15,527 nucleotides of DNA from positions 1-15,527 of the forward strand of contig JBLHGU010000117.1 of the NCBI GenBank assembly GCA_047615875.1. Direction: 5' to 3'. The stretch comes from JBLHGU01 sp047615875 (lineage in GTDB: Bacteria; Pseudomonadota; Gammaproteobacteria; Arenicellales; CAJQKF01). Every line of letters starts with the position of its first letter. Within the stretch, counting starts at the first letter, position 1. Positions 1 to 7,184 of the stretch are shown piece after piece. The notes below the pieces were generated by a model. That model did no database searches, was not told where the DNA came from, and saw nothing but the letters and a program-made list of their open reading frames with translations. Position numbers and translations under genes: made by a program.

Positions 1-878
1 CTTTGATTTTGCTTGAGCAAATTGTTTTATATTCAGCTCTGTTAAGTCTCGATCCGGTGCAATACACCATAGCAATGCACATTGCTTTCAACGTGCTACT
101 TGCGCTGGCATTTCTGCCCATGACCTCGCCTTTTGCAGCCTACCTGGATAAGAAATACCCCAAGCCTGTCAGTACCGAAGACGAGCAATGGAATTCGAGT
201 TTATTAAGTAATGCCATAATTACCGATCCTGATGCGGCATTATCTGCCGCCGCCAGAGAAACCATTCGTCTGGGAGCCGTGGTGCAGGGTATGTTCCATG
301 ATGTGATTATTGCCTTAAGAGAAAACGATCGGAACCTGGCCAAGGAAATTGCCAGTCGGGATGATCAGGTGGATTATCTGCATCGCGAAATTAAGCTGTA
401 TGTTACCGATGCGTCACGTCTTGAGTTATCTGAAACCCAGAGCGCTCGAGCAACACAGATACTGACCTTTGTCACCGACATTGAGCATATCGGCGATATT
501 ATCGAGTCGGTTGCAGGTTATGCCAGGCGTAAGTCGATTAAGGGCCTGCAGTTTTCCGACGCTGGTATGGAAGATCTTGAGAATATGTATCAGCGTGTTT
601 TGAAATCCATGCACACCGCCTTCGATGTGTTTATGTCCGGCGACAAGACTCTGGCAGATCAATTAATCAAGGAGAAGCGCAGTGTCGGTCGGCTCGAACG
701 AACCCTGGCTCGAGCACATTTGCGTCGCTTGCGCGATGGCCTGTCGCAGAGCATTGAGACTAGTTCATTTCATCAGGATGTGTTGCGCGACTTCAAACGC
801 ATACACTCTCATTTGGTGGCGGTGGCTTACACAACTATCGCCATTGGTCAGCCTTTAGAGACTGAGGATGATTTCTAA
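1..878 (+). CDS. Na/Pi cotransporter family protein, 3' part (5' end outside window)
   Basis: This is the C-terminal part of a sodium-dependent phosphate symporter of the Na/Pi-cotransporter (NptA/YjbB-like) family, which acts in the inner membrane. The frame is open to the window edge, so the TTG at base 3 is probably an internal Leu codon. Counting from that codon, residues about 1-45 hold the end of the membrane part, including a hydrophobic helix at about 22-42. Residues about 75-285 form an all-helical PhoU-like cytoplasmic domain, with an acidic SRDDQVDYLHREI stretch near 118-130 and a second helical half ending in HSHLVAVAYTTIA. Bacterial members of this family commonly carry such a tail, which is thought to regulate the transporter. 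The gene ends in TAA, 38 nt before the RidA-like gene on the same strand. No terminator is obvious between them. The family is secure, but phosphate as substrate is inferred from the family. Confidence 0.85.
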   Translation, partial: LILLEQIVLYSALLSLDPVQYTIAMHIAFNVLLALAFLPMTSPFAAYLDKKYPKPVSTEDEQWNSSLLSNAIITDPDAALSAAARETIRLGAVVQGMFHDVIIALRENDRNLAKEIASRDDQVDYLHREIKLYVTDASRLELSETQSARATQILTFVTDIEHIGDIIESVAGYARRKSIKGLQFSDAGMEDLENMYQRVLKSMHTAFDVFMSGDKTLADQLIKEKRSVGRLERTLARAHLRRLRDGLSQSIETSSFHQDVLRDFKRIHSHLVAVAYTTIAIGQPLETEDDF

Positions 879-916
879 ACACTGTTTGATTTAGCCCATT
901 TTATTCTTAAGCACTT

Positions 917-2140
917 ATGAAAAAAACCTACTCATGGCCCGAGAGTCACTGGAACTGGCCAATAAATGTTACTCACAAACATGGTGTACGTTGTGGCCAG
1001 ATGATTTGGGTCGGTGGCCAGGTAGATTTAACTGCCGATGGCGAAGTTTGCAATGTGGGTAATCTGGCAACTCAAACCAATAATGTGATAGCTAACTTTA
1101 GCCGTGTATTGGGAGAATTTGGTAGTGACCTTACCGACCTGGTATTTTTAAATTGTTTCTATGTGAATGATGGCTCAGTTGACGAGAGCGTTTTTCTTAC
1201 CCTGATTGCAAATGCATTGCCAGAAGGTTGCCGCACAGCAATCACCCCCATTCCTGCTGAATATCTTTGTTATGACGGCCTTCAAGTGGAAATAGAAGGT
1301 TACGCCATGCTGGCAGAGGATGGACAGAAATTGCCTCGAACCTATTCAGGCGAGACAGTATTGGGGCTTCGGTCTGACCGGTTTTGTACCGCCGTACGAT
1401 GTGGTGAAATGATATTTGTTTCAGCACAATCGCCAATGGCTGCAGACGGCAAGCTTGTAGGTAAGGACAGTATCGTGACTCAATCCGAGCAGGTTGCCTC
1501 AAACATTGGTCGAGCTCTGGCATGCTTTGGCGCTGACTTTGACGATGTAGTGAAAATCAATCGCTGGTATTGCGGTTCAGATAACATAGAAGATTTTGAA
1601 CCAGCTGCTTTGTCTTTTGCAGCCAACTTCTCCGAACCTGGGCCTGCTGCCACCGGCGTTCCTCTGCCTCGTCATGCCAATCGTGATGAGTTGGTTCGCA
1701 TTGGAGTCATAGCGATGTTGGGCACTGATGGCCAACGATTACCCAGAAAGTACGCCTGGCCGGATTCACTCTGGGACTGGCATGTTCACCTGCCCTATAA
1801 ACATGGCATCAAATGTTCCAACATGATTTTTCTCGGTGGTCAGGTCTCTCTGAATAAACGCGGTCAGGCCGAGCACCCCGGTGAGCTAGGCAAACAAACT
1901 CACCAGGCCATGGCACATATTCAGACTATCCTTAAAGAGCTGGGTGCAAACTACGAAGATGTCTGTAAGGTGATGACGGTTTATCAAGGTGGTTGTAGTG
2001 CAGACGATTTGCACGAAAATCTGCCTATTCGATCAGCGTATTTCCCTGCATCCGGCCCAGCCACCACCGGGGTGCCACTACCTGTTTTAGCTTACGATTC
2101 TATGTGTATAGAAATCGATATTTATGCGATGGCGGAATAG
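917..2140 (+). CDS. Triple-domain RidA (YjgF/YER057c/UK114) family protein
   Basis: Ordinary RidA proteins are about 130 aa homotrimers that hydrolyse reactive enamine/imine intermediates such as 2-aminoacrylate. This 407-aa protein carries three RidA-like units in one chain, at about residues 5-133, 140-268 and 278-407. Units 1 and 3 start alike (YSWPESHWNW at 5-14, YAWPDSLWDW at 279-288), and each unit has a strand like MIWVGGQVDL, MIFVSAQSPM or MIFLGGQVSL. Against E. coli RidA, the catalytic Arg105 aligns with Arg106 in unit 1 but with Ala245 and Thr383 in units 2 and 3. Glu120 aligns with Glu125, Arg261 and Glu399. Only unit 1 therefore keeps the canonical pair. I infer that one chain folds as a pseudo-trimer. 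ATG 917 is preceded by no strong ribosome binding site. The gene could be read from the transporter gene upstream, 38 nt away. Substrate is unknown, and the alignments were made by eye. Confidence 0.85.
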   Translation: MKKTYSWPESHWNWPINVTHKHGVRCGQMIWVGGQVDLTADGEVCNVGNLATQTNNVIANFSRVLGEFGSDLTDLVFLNCFYVNDGSVDESVFLTLIANALPEGCRTAITPIPAEYLCYDGLQVEIEGYAMLAEDGQKLPRTYSGETVLGLRSDRFCTAVRCGEMIFVSAQSPMAADGKLVGKDSIVTQSEQVASNIGRALACFGADFDDVVKINRWYCGSDNIEDFEPAALSFAANFSEPGPAATGVPLPRHANRDELVRIGVIAMLGTDGQRLPRKYAWPDSLWDWHVHLPYKHGIKCSNMIFLGGQVSLNKRGQAEHPGELGKQTHQAMAHIQTILKELGANYEDVCKVMTVYQGGCSADDLHENLPIRSAYFPASGPATTGVPLPVLAYDSMCIEIDIYAMAE

Positions 2141-2239
2141 TTAGTCAATTATTTCCTTAGCCCAGAATATGCCATTCAAAGCCCAATCCGGATAACTATA
2201 GCCTGGTCGAGGGGAAGCCAGAGTAGGACATGCAATGTA

Positions 2240-2253
2240 CAACCGTACGGTTG
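2240..2253. repeat. 14-bp perfect palindrome
   Basis: The bases CAACCGTACGGTTG read the same on both strands. They are preceded by a smaller interrupted inverted repeat, ACAT-GCA-ATGT, at 2229-2239. The site has no loop and no following T-run, so it is a poor terminator. It could be an operator, but no adjacent gene starts here, so its role is unknown and chance is possible. Confidence 0.25.
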
Positions 2254-2279
2254 GCGCGTGCTAACAATATTCGGTGTAG

Positions 2280-2390
2280 TCATCTGAGGTGAGTGGTTTC
2301 GCCGAAGTCGAACATCTCATCATGCCAGTCGAGTAATTCAGACTGTTTTGCACCTGACCAGTCAATTACAAGATTTCGGATATCATCCAT
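2280..2390 (-). CDS. Possible 36-aa small ORF in frame with the oxygenase stop
   Basis: The ATG at 2390 opens a 36-codon frame ending at TGA 2282-2280. It encodes an acidic, aromatic-rich peptide with segments such as NLVIDWSGAKQSELLDWHDE and MFDFGETTHLR. It begins 18 nt after the TAG of the oxygenase gene and is in the same reading frame as it, with no other stop between. It could be a small last gene of the operon, a C-terminal extension made by reading through the TAG, or part of a decayed gene. The purine-poor sequence upstream gives little ribosome-binding support. No family is recognised, and chance is the leading alternative. Confidence 0.2.
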   Translation of the reverse strand: MDDIRNLVIDWSGAKQSELLDWHDEMFDFGETTHLR

Positions 2391-2408
2391 TGAGTTATTA
2401 CCCAGGAT

Positions 2409-3380
2409 CTAATAAATAACAATACACCGCACCTCAACACTCCATCTGTCAGGTGCATCTTCTGGTGTGTCGGGACATTTGAATGCGCTGTGAAAACTAA
2501 AAGTACATGGCTCATCAGAAGAATTGTCCGCCAGTTCCCCCTTGCTGGTTGCCAGTGGTCCGGCAGAATCCCATTGTTTGATCAGCAGGGCTTCATCCCG
2601 GGTCATCAACGGGTAATAGAACATTTGTTGTTTATTCGAATGCCTGGCGAAATAGTTTTCACCGATGCGATCCGGATAGTGAATTTCGAACACCACCAGA
2701 TCTTCTGGAGCGACAGTCTTGCCATCACATAGAGCCAGTGGATGCATCACGACGGGTTCTATCACTATATTCCGCCAGACATTGATAATAGCGAATCGTT
2801 GGTTATTTTCCAGCAGCGCGTTAATTTCCTCCGCATCCAATAAGGATTGCTCCTGGCTGAGCTTATAACGCAATGTATCGTTGCCACTGGGTGGGCGGGC
2901 CAGGTCTCGTAGACGTTGTGGCGCACTGGTCAGGGTGTAGTCGCCATGCACTGTGTGGGCAGGACCCTGAACCTGCTGCCCACCTTTAATCCGCTGTTTG
3001 GATTGTTTGCCGGCGGCGGAACGAACATTGTGATCAAAGGCATATGCTCTGCCACCGGTTGCCTGCTGCATAATGGCTTCACATTCCGCATAGTAATGTT
3101 CTACCACCTGCTGGTGATCAAGAAAATCCAGTTTGGTGTTGGTAAAGGGCGCGTCAAACAATTCGAATCCGTTACGGATAAGACCTGGTCGATCTTTATC
3201 TGCACTAGCTCGAGCGTTGATAACAGACAGAGGCTGTTTTTCGAAATCCAGCCCTTCTCTGCCGCTATCACTGCCATCAGCATCCCGTCGAATAAGGACT
3301 TTGCCATTTCGATAAAGAGACGATTCAACTGACTTGGTCAGAAAATTAAATTCACCACTAGTTTCAGATTGCATAGACAT
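2409..3380 (-). CDS. CmcJ/NvfI-type oxidoreductase (putative Fe(II)/2-oxoglutarate oxygenase)
   Basis: This 323-aa soluble protein resembles the CmcJ/NvfI/AsaB group, whose members act in antibiotic and fungal secondary metabolism as hydroxylases, desaturases or isomerases. The family core is visible: YAFDHNVR at 113-120, VHGDYT at 144-149 giving an H145-x-D147 pair, IINVWRN at 198-204, PLALCD at 214-219 and YYPLMTRDEALLIKQWDS near 255-272. The C-terminal pattern is FHSAFKCPDTPEDAP followed by RWSVEVR (about 296-318). H145, D147 and H297 would be the metal ligands, and an Arg in the last block would hold 2-oxoglutarate. The protein ends right after the last motif, as is usual for the family. 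ATG 3380 lies 17 nt after the yejF stop, so the gene probably belongs to the yej transcript. A second ATG at 3374 is possible, and neither has a strong ribosome binding site. The true substrate is unknown. Confidence 0.75.
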   Translation of the reverse strand: MSMQSETSGEFNFLTKSVESSLYRNGKVLIRRDADGSDSGREGLDFEKQPLSVINARASADKDRPGLIRNGFELFDAPFTNTKLDFLDHQQVVEHYYAECEAIMQQATGGRAYAFDHNVRSAAGKQSKQRIKGGQQVQGPAHTVHGDYTLTSAPQRLRDLARPPSGNDTLRYKLSQEQSLLDAEEINALLENNQRFAIINVWRNIVIEPVVMHPLALCDGKTVAPEDLVVFEIHYPDRIGENYFARHSNKQQMFYYPLMTRDEALLIKQWDSAGPLATSKGELADNSSDEPCTFSFHSAFKCPDTPEDAPDRWSVEVRCIVIY

Positions 3381-3397
3381 GACACTACTCTTGTGAA

Positions 3398-5020
3398 CTA
3401 TTGTTCGATGGCACTCTCATCGTTGATAACCAGATCAAAGGCCGCGGAAATCAGTGCCTTGGTATAGGGATCCTCCGGGTTATCAAAAATTTTGTCAGAA
3501 TTGCCCTGTTCTATTACTTTGCCGTTACGCATCACAATAATCTGATCACTTAATGCGCGTACAATTTTCAAATCATGACTGATAAAAATAAACGCCAGAT
3601 CATTTTCTGCCTGGAGTTTTAATAGCAGATCAACAATCTGTACTTGCACAGGTCGGTCAAGGGCCGAAGTAGGCTCGTCCAGAACTACCAGCTGCGGTTT
3701 CATAATCATGGCACGGGCAATCGCAATGCGTTGTCGCTGACCACCTGAGAATTCATGCGGATAACGAAAACGACTAGACGGGTCCAGACCGGTTTCTTCC
3801 AGGGCAGCAATGACCAACTGCTCGCGTTCTTCTGCGTTACCCATGTTGTGGGCTTCAAGGCCCTCTTCGACAATTTGCTTTACCGAGAGTCGGGGGCTGA
3901 GACTGCCATAGGGATCCTGAAATACGATCTGCATCTGACGTCGTACATCTTTCAGGTCCTTGCCCTGCAGGTTGTGGATGCTCTGACCCTTGAAGCGGAT
4001 ATTGCCCGTAGAATTGATAAGTCGTAAGGCACCCTGAGCCAGCGTGGTTTTGCCCGAGCCACTCTCACCCACAATACCCAGGGTTTCACCTGCTCGGACG
4101 CTAAAAGAAACATCGTCAGCCGCCTTTATATGACCAACAGTTTTTTTGAACACACCACGATTGATGGGGAACCACACACGGATGTTTTCGCCCTGCATAA
4201 TAACTTCATTACCCGATACATCCCGTTGTGGTTTTTGCGGTGGTTCTGCAGATAACAACTCACGGGTATAAGCCTGACTTGGGTTCGCGTAGATCTCCTT
4301 GGTCAGGCCTTCCTCCACCACGCGACCTTGCTGCATAATATAAACACGATCACTCACCTTGCGCACAATGCCAAGGTCATGGGTAATTAGTAGTACTGCC
4401 ATGCCCAGATCTTTCTGTAAGTCTTCAAGCAGCTTCAATATTTGCGCTTGAGTGGTTACGTCCAGGGCAGTAGTAGGTTCATCCGCAATCAACAGATCAG
4501 GTTCATTAGCTAGCGCCATGGCAATCATTACCCGCTGTCTCTGACCGCCAGACAACTGATGGGGGTAGCTGTCGAGTCTTTGTTCAGGATCGCGAATACG
4601 CACTAAATGGAGCAACTCAAGACACTTGGCGCGGGACTCAGATTCAGACAGGCCTTTGTGCAAGATTAGCGTTTCACTAATCTGTTTTTGTACGGTATGT
4701 AGCGGATTTAACGAGGTCATCGGTTCCTGGAAAATCATGCCGATCTGATCGCCGCGTACTCGCTTTAAGGTCTCGGGTGTAGCGCCCACCACCTCTTCTC
4801 CATTGAATAGGATGCTGCCTGTGGGGTGACTGGCACGGGGATAGGGCAGTAATTGCATAACAGAAAGTGCCGTCACCGATTTGCCAGAGCCGCTTTCTCC
4901 CACAATGGCTACTGTCTCGCCTTTATTAACACGAATACTAACGTTCTCTACCGCTTTAACCAGACCTGAGGCTGTCTCAAAATGAACCGACAGGTCCTTG
5001 ATTTCCAACAACGTCGTCAC
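3398..5020 (-). CDS. yejF: Microcin C/oligopeptide ABC transporter, duplicated ATP-binding protein YejF
   Basis: YejF is the ATPase of the YejABEF peptide importer and sits on the cytoplasmic face of the YejB/YejE channel. The 540-aa chain holds two complete nucleotide-binding domains, as in E. coli YejF. The first has Walker A GESGSGKS at 41-48, signature LSGGQ at 156-160, Walker B LLIADEP at 176-182 and the switch His at 214. The second has GESGSGKT at 318-325, FSGGQ at 424-428, LVVLDEP at 444-450 and His 482. An oligopeptide-transporter type region (ANPSQAYTRELLSAEP) follows the first domain, and NPEDPYTKALISAA closes the second. Translation starts at GTG 5020, which overlaps the yejE stop by 4 nt (GTGA). 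An AGGA lies 10 nt upstream. All catalytic residues are present. The oxygenase gene follows after 17 nt. Confidence 0.97.
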   Translation of the reverse strand: MTTLLEIKDLSVHFETASGLVKAVENVSIRVNKGETVAIVGESGSGKSVTALSVMQLLPYPRASHPTGSILFNGEEVVGATPETLKRVRGDQIGMIFQEPMTSLNPLHTVQKQISETLILHKGLSESESRAKCLELLHLVRIRDPEQRLDSYPHQLSGGQRQRVMIAMALANEPDLLIADEPTTALDVTTQAQILKLLEDLQKDLGMAVLLITHDLGIVRKVSDRVYIMQQGRVVEEGLTKEIYANPSQAYTRELLSAEPPQKPQRDVSGNEVIMQGENIRVWFPINRGVFKKTVGHIKAADDVSFSVRAGETLGIVGESGSGKTTLAQGALRLINSTGNIRFKGQSIHNLQGKDLKDVRRQMQIVFQDPYGSLSPRLSVKQIVEEGLEAHNMGNAEEREQLVIAALEETGLDPSSRFRYPHEFSGGQRQRIAIARAMIMKPQLVVLDEPTSALDRPVQVQIVDLLLKLQAENDLAFIFISHDLKIVRALSDQIIVMRNGKVIEQGNSDKIFDNPEDPYTKALISAAFDLVINDESAIEQ

Positions 5021-6075
5021 AGGATATTCTTCCTGGGGTCAAATGCATCGCGCACCGCCTCACCGATAAATATCAGCAGAGACAGCATCAATCCAATCAC
5101 AAAGAAGCCGGTTAAACCTAGCCACGGCGCCTGTAAATTAGCCTTACCCTGGGCAAGCAATTCACCCAAAGATGCCGAGCCTGGTGGTAAACCAATACCC
5201 AGGAAATCTAGAGAAGTTAAAACAGTAACGGAACCTGCTAGGGTGAAAGGCATAAAGGTTAGCGTTGCAACCATGGCATTAGGTAATACATGCTTGAACA
5301 TGATTACGCGATCGCTAACACCCATAGACTTAGCTGCTTTTACATACTCAAAGTTTCTCGCCCGTAAAAACTCTGCTCGTACCACTCCAACGAAGCCCAT
5401 CCAGGAAAACAATAATAAAACACCCAACAACCACCAGAAGTTCGGCTCAACAATGCTCGCCAGAATAATCAGAATGTAGAGTATAGGTAATCCAGACCAC
5501 ACCTCGATAAAACGCTGAAATATCAGGTCTAGCCAGCCACCAAAATAACCCTGGGCCGCCCCGGCAGTCACACCAACGAAGGCGCTGATGATGGTCAACG
5601 CAAAACCAAACAACACAGAGATGCGAAAGCCATAGATCAAACGGGCTGCGACATCCCGGGCCTGGTCATCGGTGCCCAGCCAGTGCGTACCGTCAGGTGG
5701 TGATGGTGCTGGCTCAGGTAAATCCCAGGCTACGGTTTGATGGTTATAAGGGATTAGTGGCCACAGCATCCAACCTTTTGCATTAATTAGATTCGCCACA
5801 TAGGGATCACGATAATCTGCTTCGGTCTTAAATTCACCACCGAATTCAGTTTCTGCATAGGTGCTAAAAATAGGTGAATAAATCCCACCCTCAAAATAAA
5901 CCACAATAGGTTTGTCGTTAGCCACCAGCTCTGCGAACAAAGTGAATACAAACAGAAATAGAAAGATCCACAACGACCAGAAACCGCGTCGATTACCCTT
6001 AAAGTTTTCCAGACGTCGCCAGGTCAGCGGCGTGACCGGCTTGCCCATAAACGTATGCTGTTTCAACTGATCCAC
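5017..6075 (-). CDS. yejE: Microcin C/oligopeptide ABC transporter permease YejE
   Basis: YejE is the second membrane subunit of the Yej peptide importer. The 352-aa protein has an N-terminal helix at about 32-50, then a periplasmic segment with the family-typical pattern DGTHWLGTDDQARDVAARLI near 128-147. About five more helices follow, with the EAA coupling loop at about 244-268 (YVKAAKSMGVSDRV and KHVLPNA), which docks onto YejF. It ends with EAVRDAFDPRKN, a usual YejE/DppC-type tail. Length fits the family (E. coli YejE is about 340 aa). The start is GTG 6075, sharing one base with the yejB TAG, and a GAGGAAC lies just upstream at the right distance. The next in-frame Met is residue 10 and has no better signal. 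The overlaps on both sides indicate translational coupling within yejABEF. Confidence 0.97.
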   Translation of the reverse strand: MDQLKQHTFMGKPVTPLTWRRLENFKGNRRGFWSLWIFLFLFVFTLFAELVANDKPIVVYFEGGIYSPIFSTYAETEFGGEFKTEADYRDPYVANLINAKGWMLWPLIPYNHQTVAWDLPEPAPSPPDGTHWLGTDDQARDVAARLIYGFRISVLFGFALTIISAFVGVTAGAAQGYFGGWLDLIFQRFIEVWSGLPILYILIILASIVEPNFWWLLGVLLLFSWMGFVGVVRAEFLRARNFEYVKAAKSMGVSDRVIMFKHVLPNAMVATLTFMPFTLAGSVTVLTSLDFLGIGLPPGSASLGELLAQGKANLQAPWLGLTGFFVIGLMLSLLIFIGEAVRDAFDPRKNIL

Positions 6076-7184
6076 TATTGGTTCCTCGCTTCAAAGTCGA
6101 TGCGCGGATCGATTATGGTATACATAATGTCGCCGACCAGAGACAGCAATAAACCCAAAAGAGAGAAGAAAAACAAAGTACCAAAAACCACTGGATAATC
6201 CCGATTAAATGCTGCCTCGAAACCCAGCAAGCCCAGACCATCCAGAGAAAAGATTATTTCTATCAGCACCGAACCGGTGAATAGCATGCTGATAAATGCC
6301 GCCGGAAATCCCGCCACTACAATCAACATAGCATTGCGAAAAACATGGCCGTACATTACCCGGTGCTCGGACAATCCCTTAGCGCGTGCGGTCAGGACAT
6401 ATTGCTGACCGATCTGATCTAGAAACGAGTTCTTGGTTAACATGGTTAAGGTCGCGAAACCACTGATTACCATGGCGACTACTGGCAGGGTAATGTGCCA
6501 GATGTAGTCCTTTATACGATCCAGCCAACCCAGTTCTTCAAAATTATCCGAGGTCAGTCCACGTAACGGGAACCAGTCGAGATAACTGCCCCCAGCAAAC
6601 ATCACCAGCAGGAACACGGCAAACAGAAAACTGGGAATGGCGGAGCTGATCACAATAATCACGCTGCTCCACAAATCAAACCGGGTGCCATCTCGCACTG
6701 CCTTGGCAATACCTAATGGAATGCAAATGATATACACCAACAGAGTGGTCCAAACACCAAGAGAAATTGACACCGGCATTTTGTCCAGCACCAGATCCAC
6801 CACTGCCTGATCCTTGAAAAAGCTTTCGCCGAAATCAAATACCAGGTAGTTGCCCATCATGTCGAAGAAACGTTCAGTCAAAGGCTTGTCGAAGCCAAAG
6901 CGTTGTTCCAGCTCCTTGATGAACTCCGGGTCCAGCCCTTGAGCACCACGGTAGCCACTGCCATCTGCCGCATTGCCTGATGATGAAGATTGCTGTTGCA
7001 AGTTCTCACCCACATCGGAACGTGTAACACGACCCGTAATGTCAGCGCCAGTGCCGGTTACCTGGGCAATAATTTGTTCAACTGGACCCCCTGGGGCCAC
7101 ATGTATGATGCCAAAGTTGATCACCATAATGGCAAATAACGTTGGAATCATAAGCAATAAACGCCGGACAATATAAGCGCCCAT
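6075..7184 (-). CDS. yejB: Microcin C/oligopeptide ABC transporter permease YejB
   Basis: YejB is the first membrane subunit of the Yej importer. It begins with MGAYIVRRLLLMIPTLFAI, almost the same as E. coli YejB as I remember it, and ends in IDPRIDFEARNQ, again the family tail. The 369-aa length matches (about 364 in E. coli). After helix 1 there is a periplasmic region, including a Ser/Gln/Gly-rich loop at about 60-80 and the conserved GLDPEFIKELEQRFGFDKPL at 83-102. The transmembrane core holds the EAA loop at about 261-285 (QYVLTARAKGLSEHRV and HVFRNA). ATG 7184 overlaps the yejA TAA by one base (TAATG), and an AGGAG lies just upstream in the end of yejA. The degree of resemblance makes the assignment very safe. 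Confidence 0.98.
   Translation of the reverse strand: MGAYIVRRLLLMIPTLFAIMVINFGIIHVAPGGPVEQIIAQVTGTGADITGRVTRSDVGENLQQQSSSSGNAADGSGYRGAQGLDPEFIKELEQRFGFDKPLTERFFDMMGNYLVFDFGESFFKDQAVVDLVLDKMPVSISLGVWTTLLVYIICIPLGIAKAVRDGTRFDLWSSVIIVISSAIPSFLFAVFLLVMFAGGSYLDWFPLRGLTSDNFEELGWLDRIKDYIWHITLPVVAMVISGFATLTMLTKNSFLDQIGQQYVLTARAKGLSEHRVMYGHVFRNAMLIVVAGFPAAFISMLFTGSVLIEIIFSLDGLGLLGFEAAFNRDYPVVFGTLFFFSLLGLLLSLVGDIMYTIIDPRIDFEARNQ
6081..6087 (-). promoter_or_regulatory. Ribosome binding site supporting the GTG start of yejE
   Basis: On the minus strand, GAGGAAC stands 5 nt before the GTG at 6075, so the GAGG core is 8 nt away. It lies inside the last codons of yejB. This favours the GTG start, which overlaps the yejB stop, over the internal ATG nine codons later. 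Confidence 0.6.

Larger units (their letters stand above)
2141..2408. other. Intergenic gap with short minus-strand open frames; possible gene remnant
   Basis: This 268-bp gap lies between the convergent RidA-like and oxygenase genes. No rho-independent terminator with a T-run is visible. On the minus strand, one frame is open from 2390 to 2280 (36 codons). Another is open from 2260 to the TAA at 2143-2141 (39 codons) and reads like the end of a protein, with segments such as RLYIACPTLASPRPGYSYPD and WALNGIFWAKEIID. The two frames differ by one position, so a frameshifted fragment of an older gene is possible. A third frame is also open for 35 codons from an ATG overlapping the 2280 stop, so chance cannot be excluded. 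I recognise no family. Confidence 0.3.

Noticed and set aside
2916..3332. 138-codon open frame on the plus strand
   Set aside because: It is antisense to the conserved oxygenase motifs, and its own translation shows no recognisable family.
4982..5479. 165-codon open frame on the plus strand
   Set aside because: It lies opposite yejE and the first codons of yejF, which are unmistakable. The product is Lys/Thr/Asn-rich with no domain pattern, as expected for an antisense shadow.
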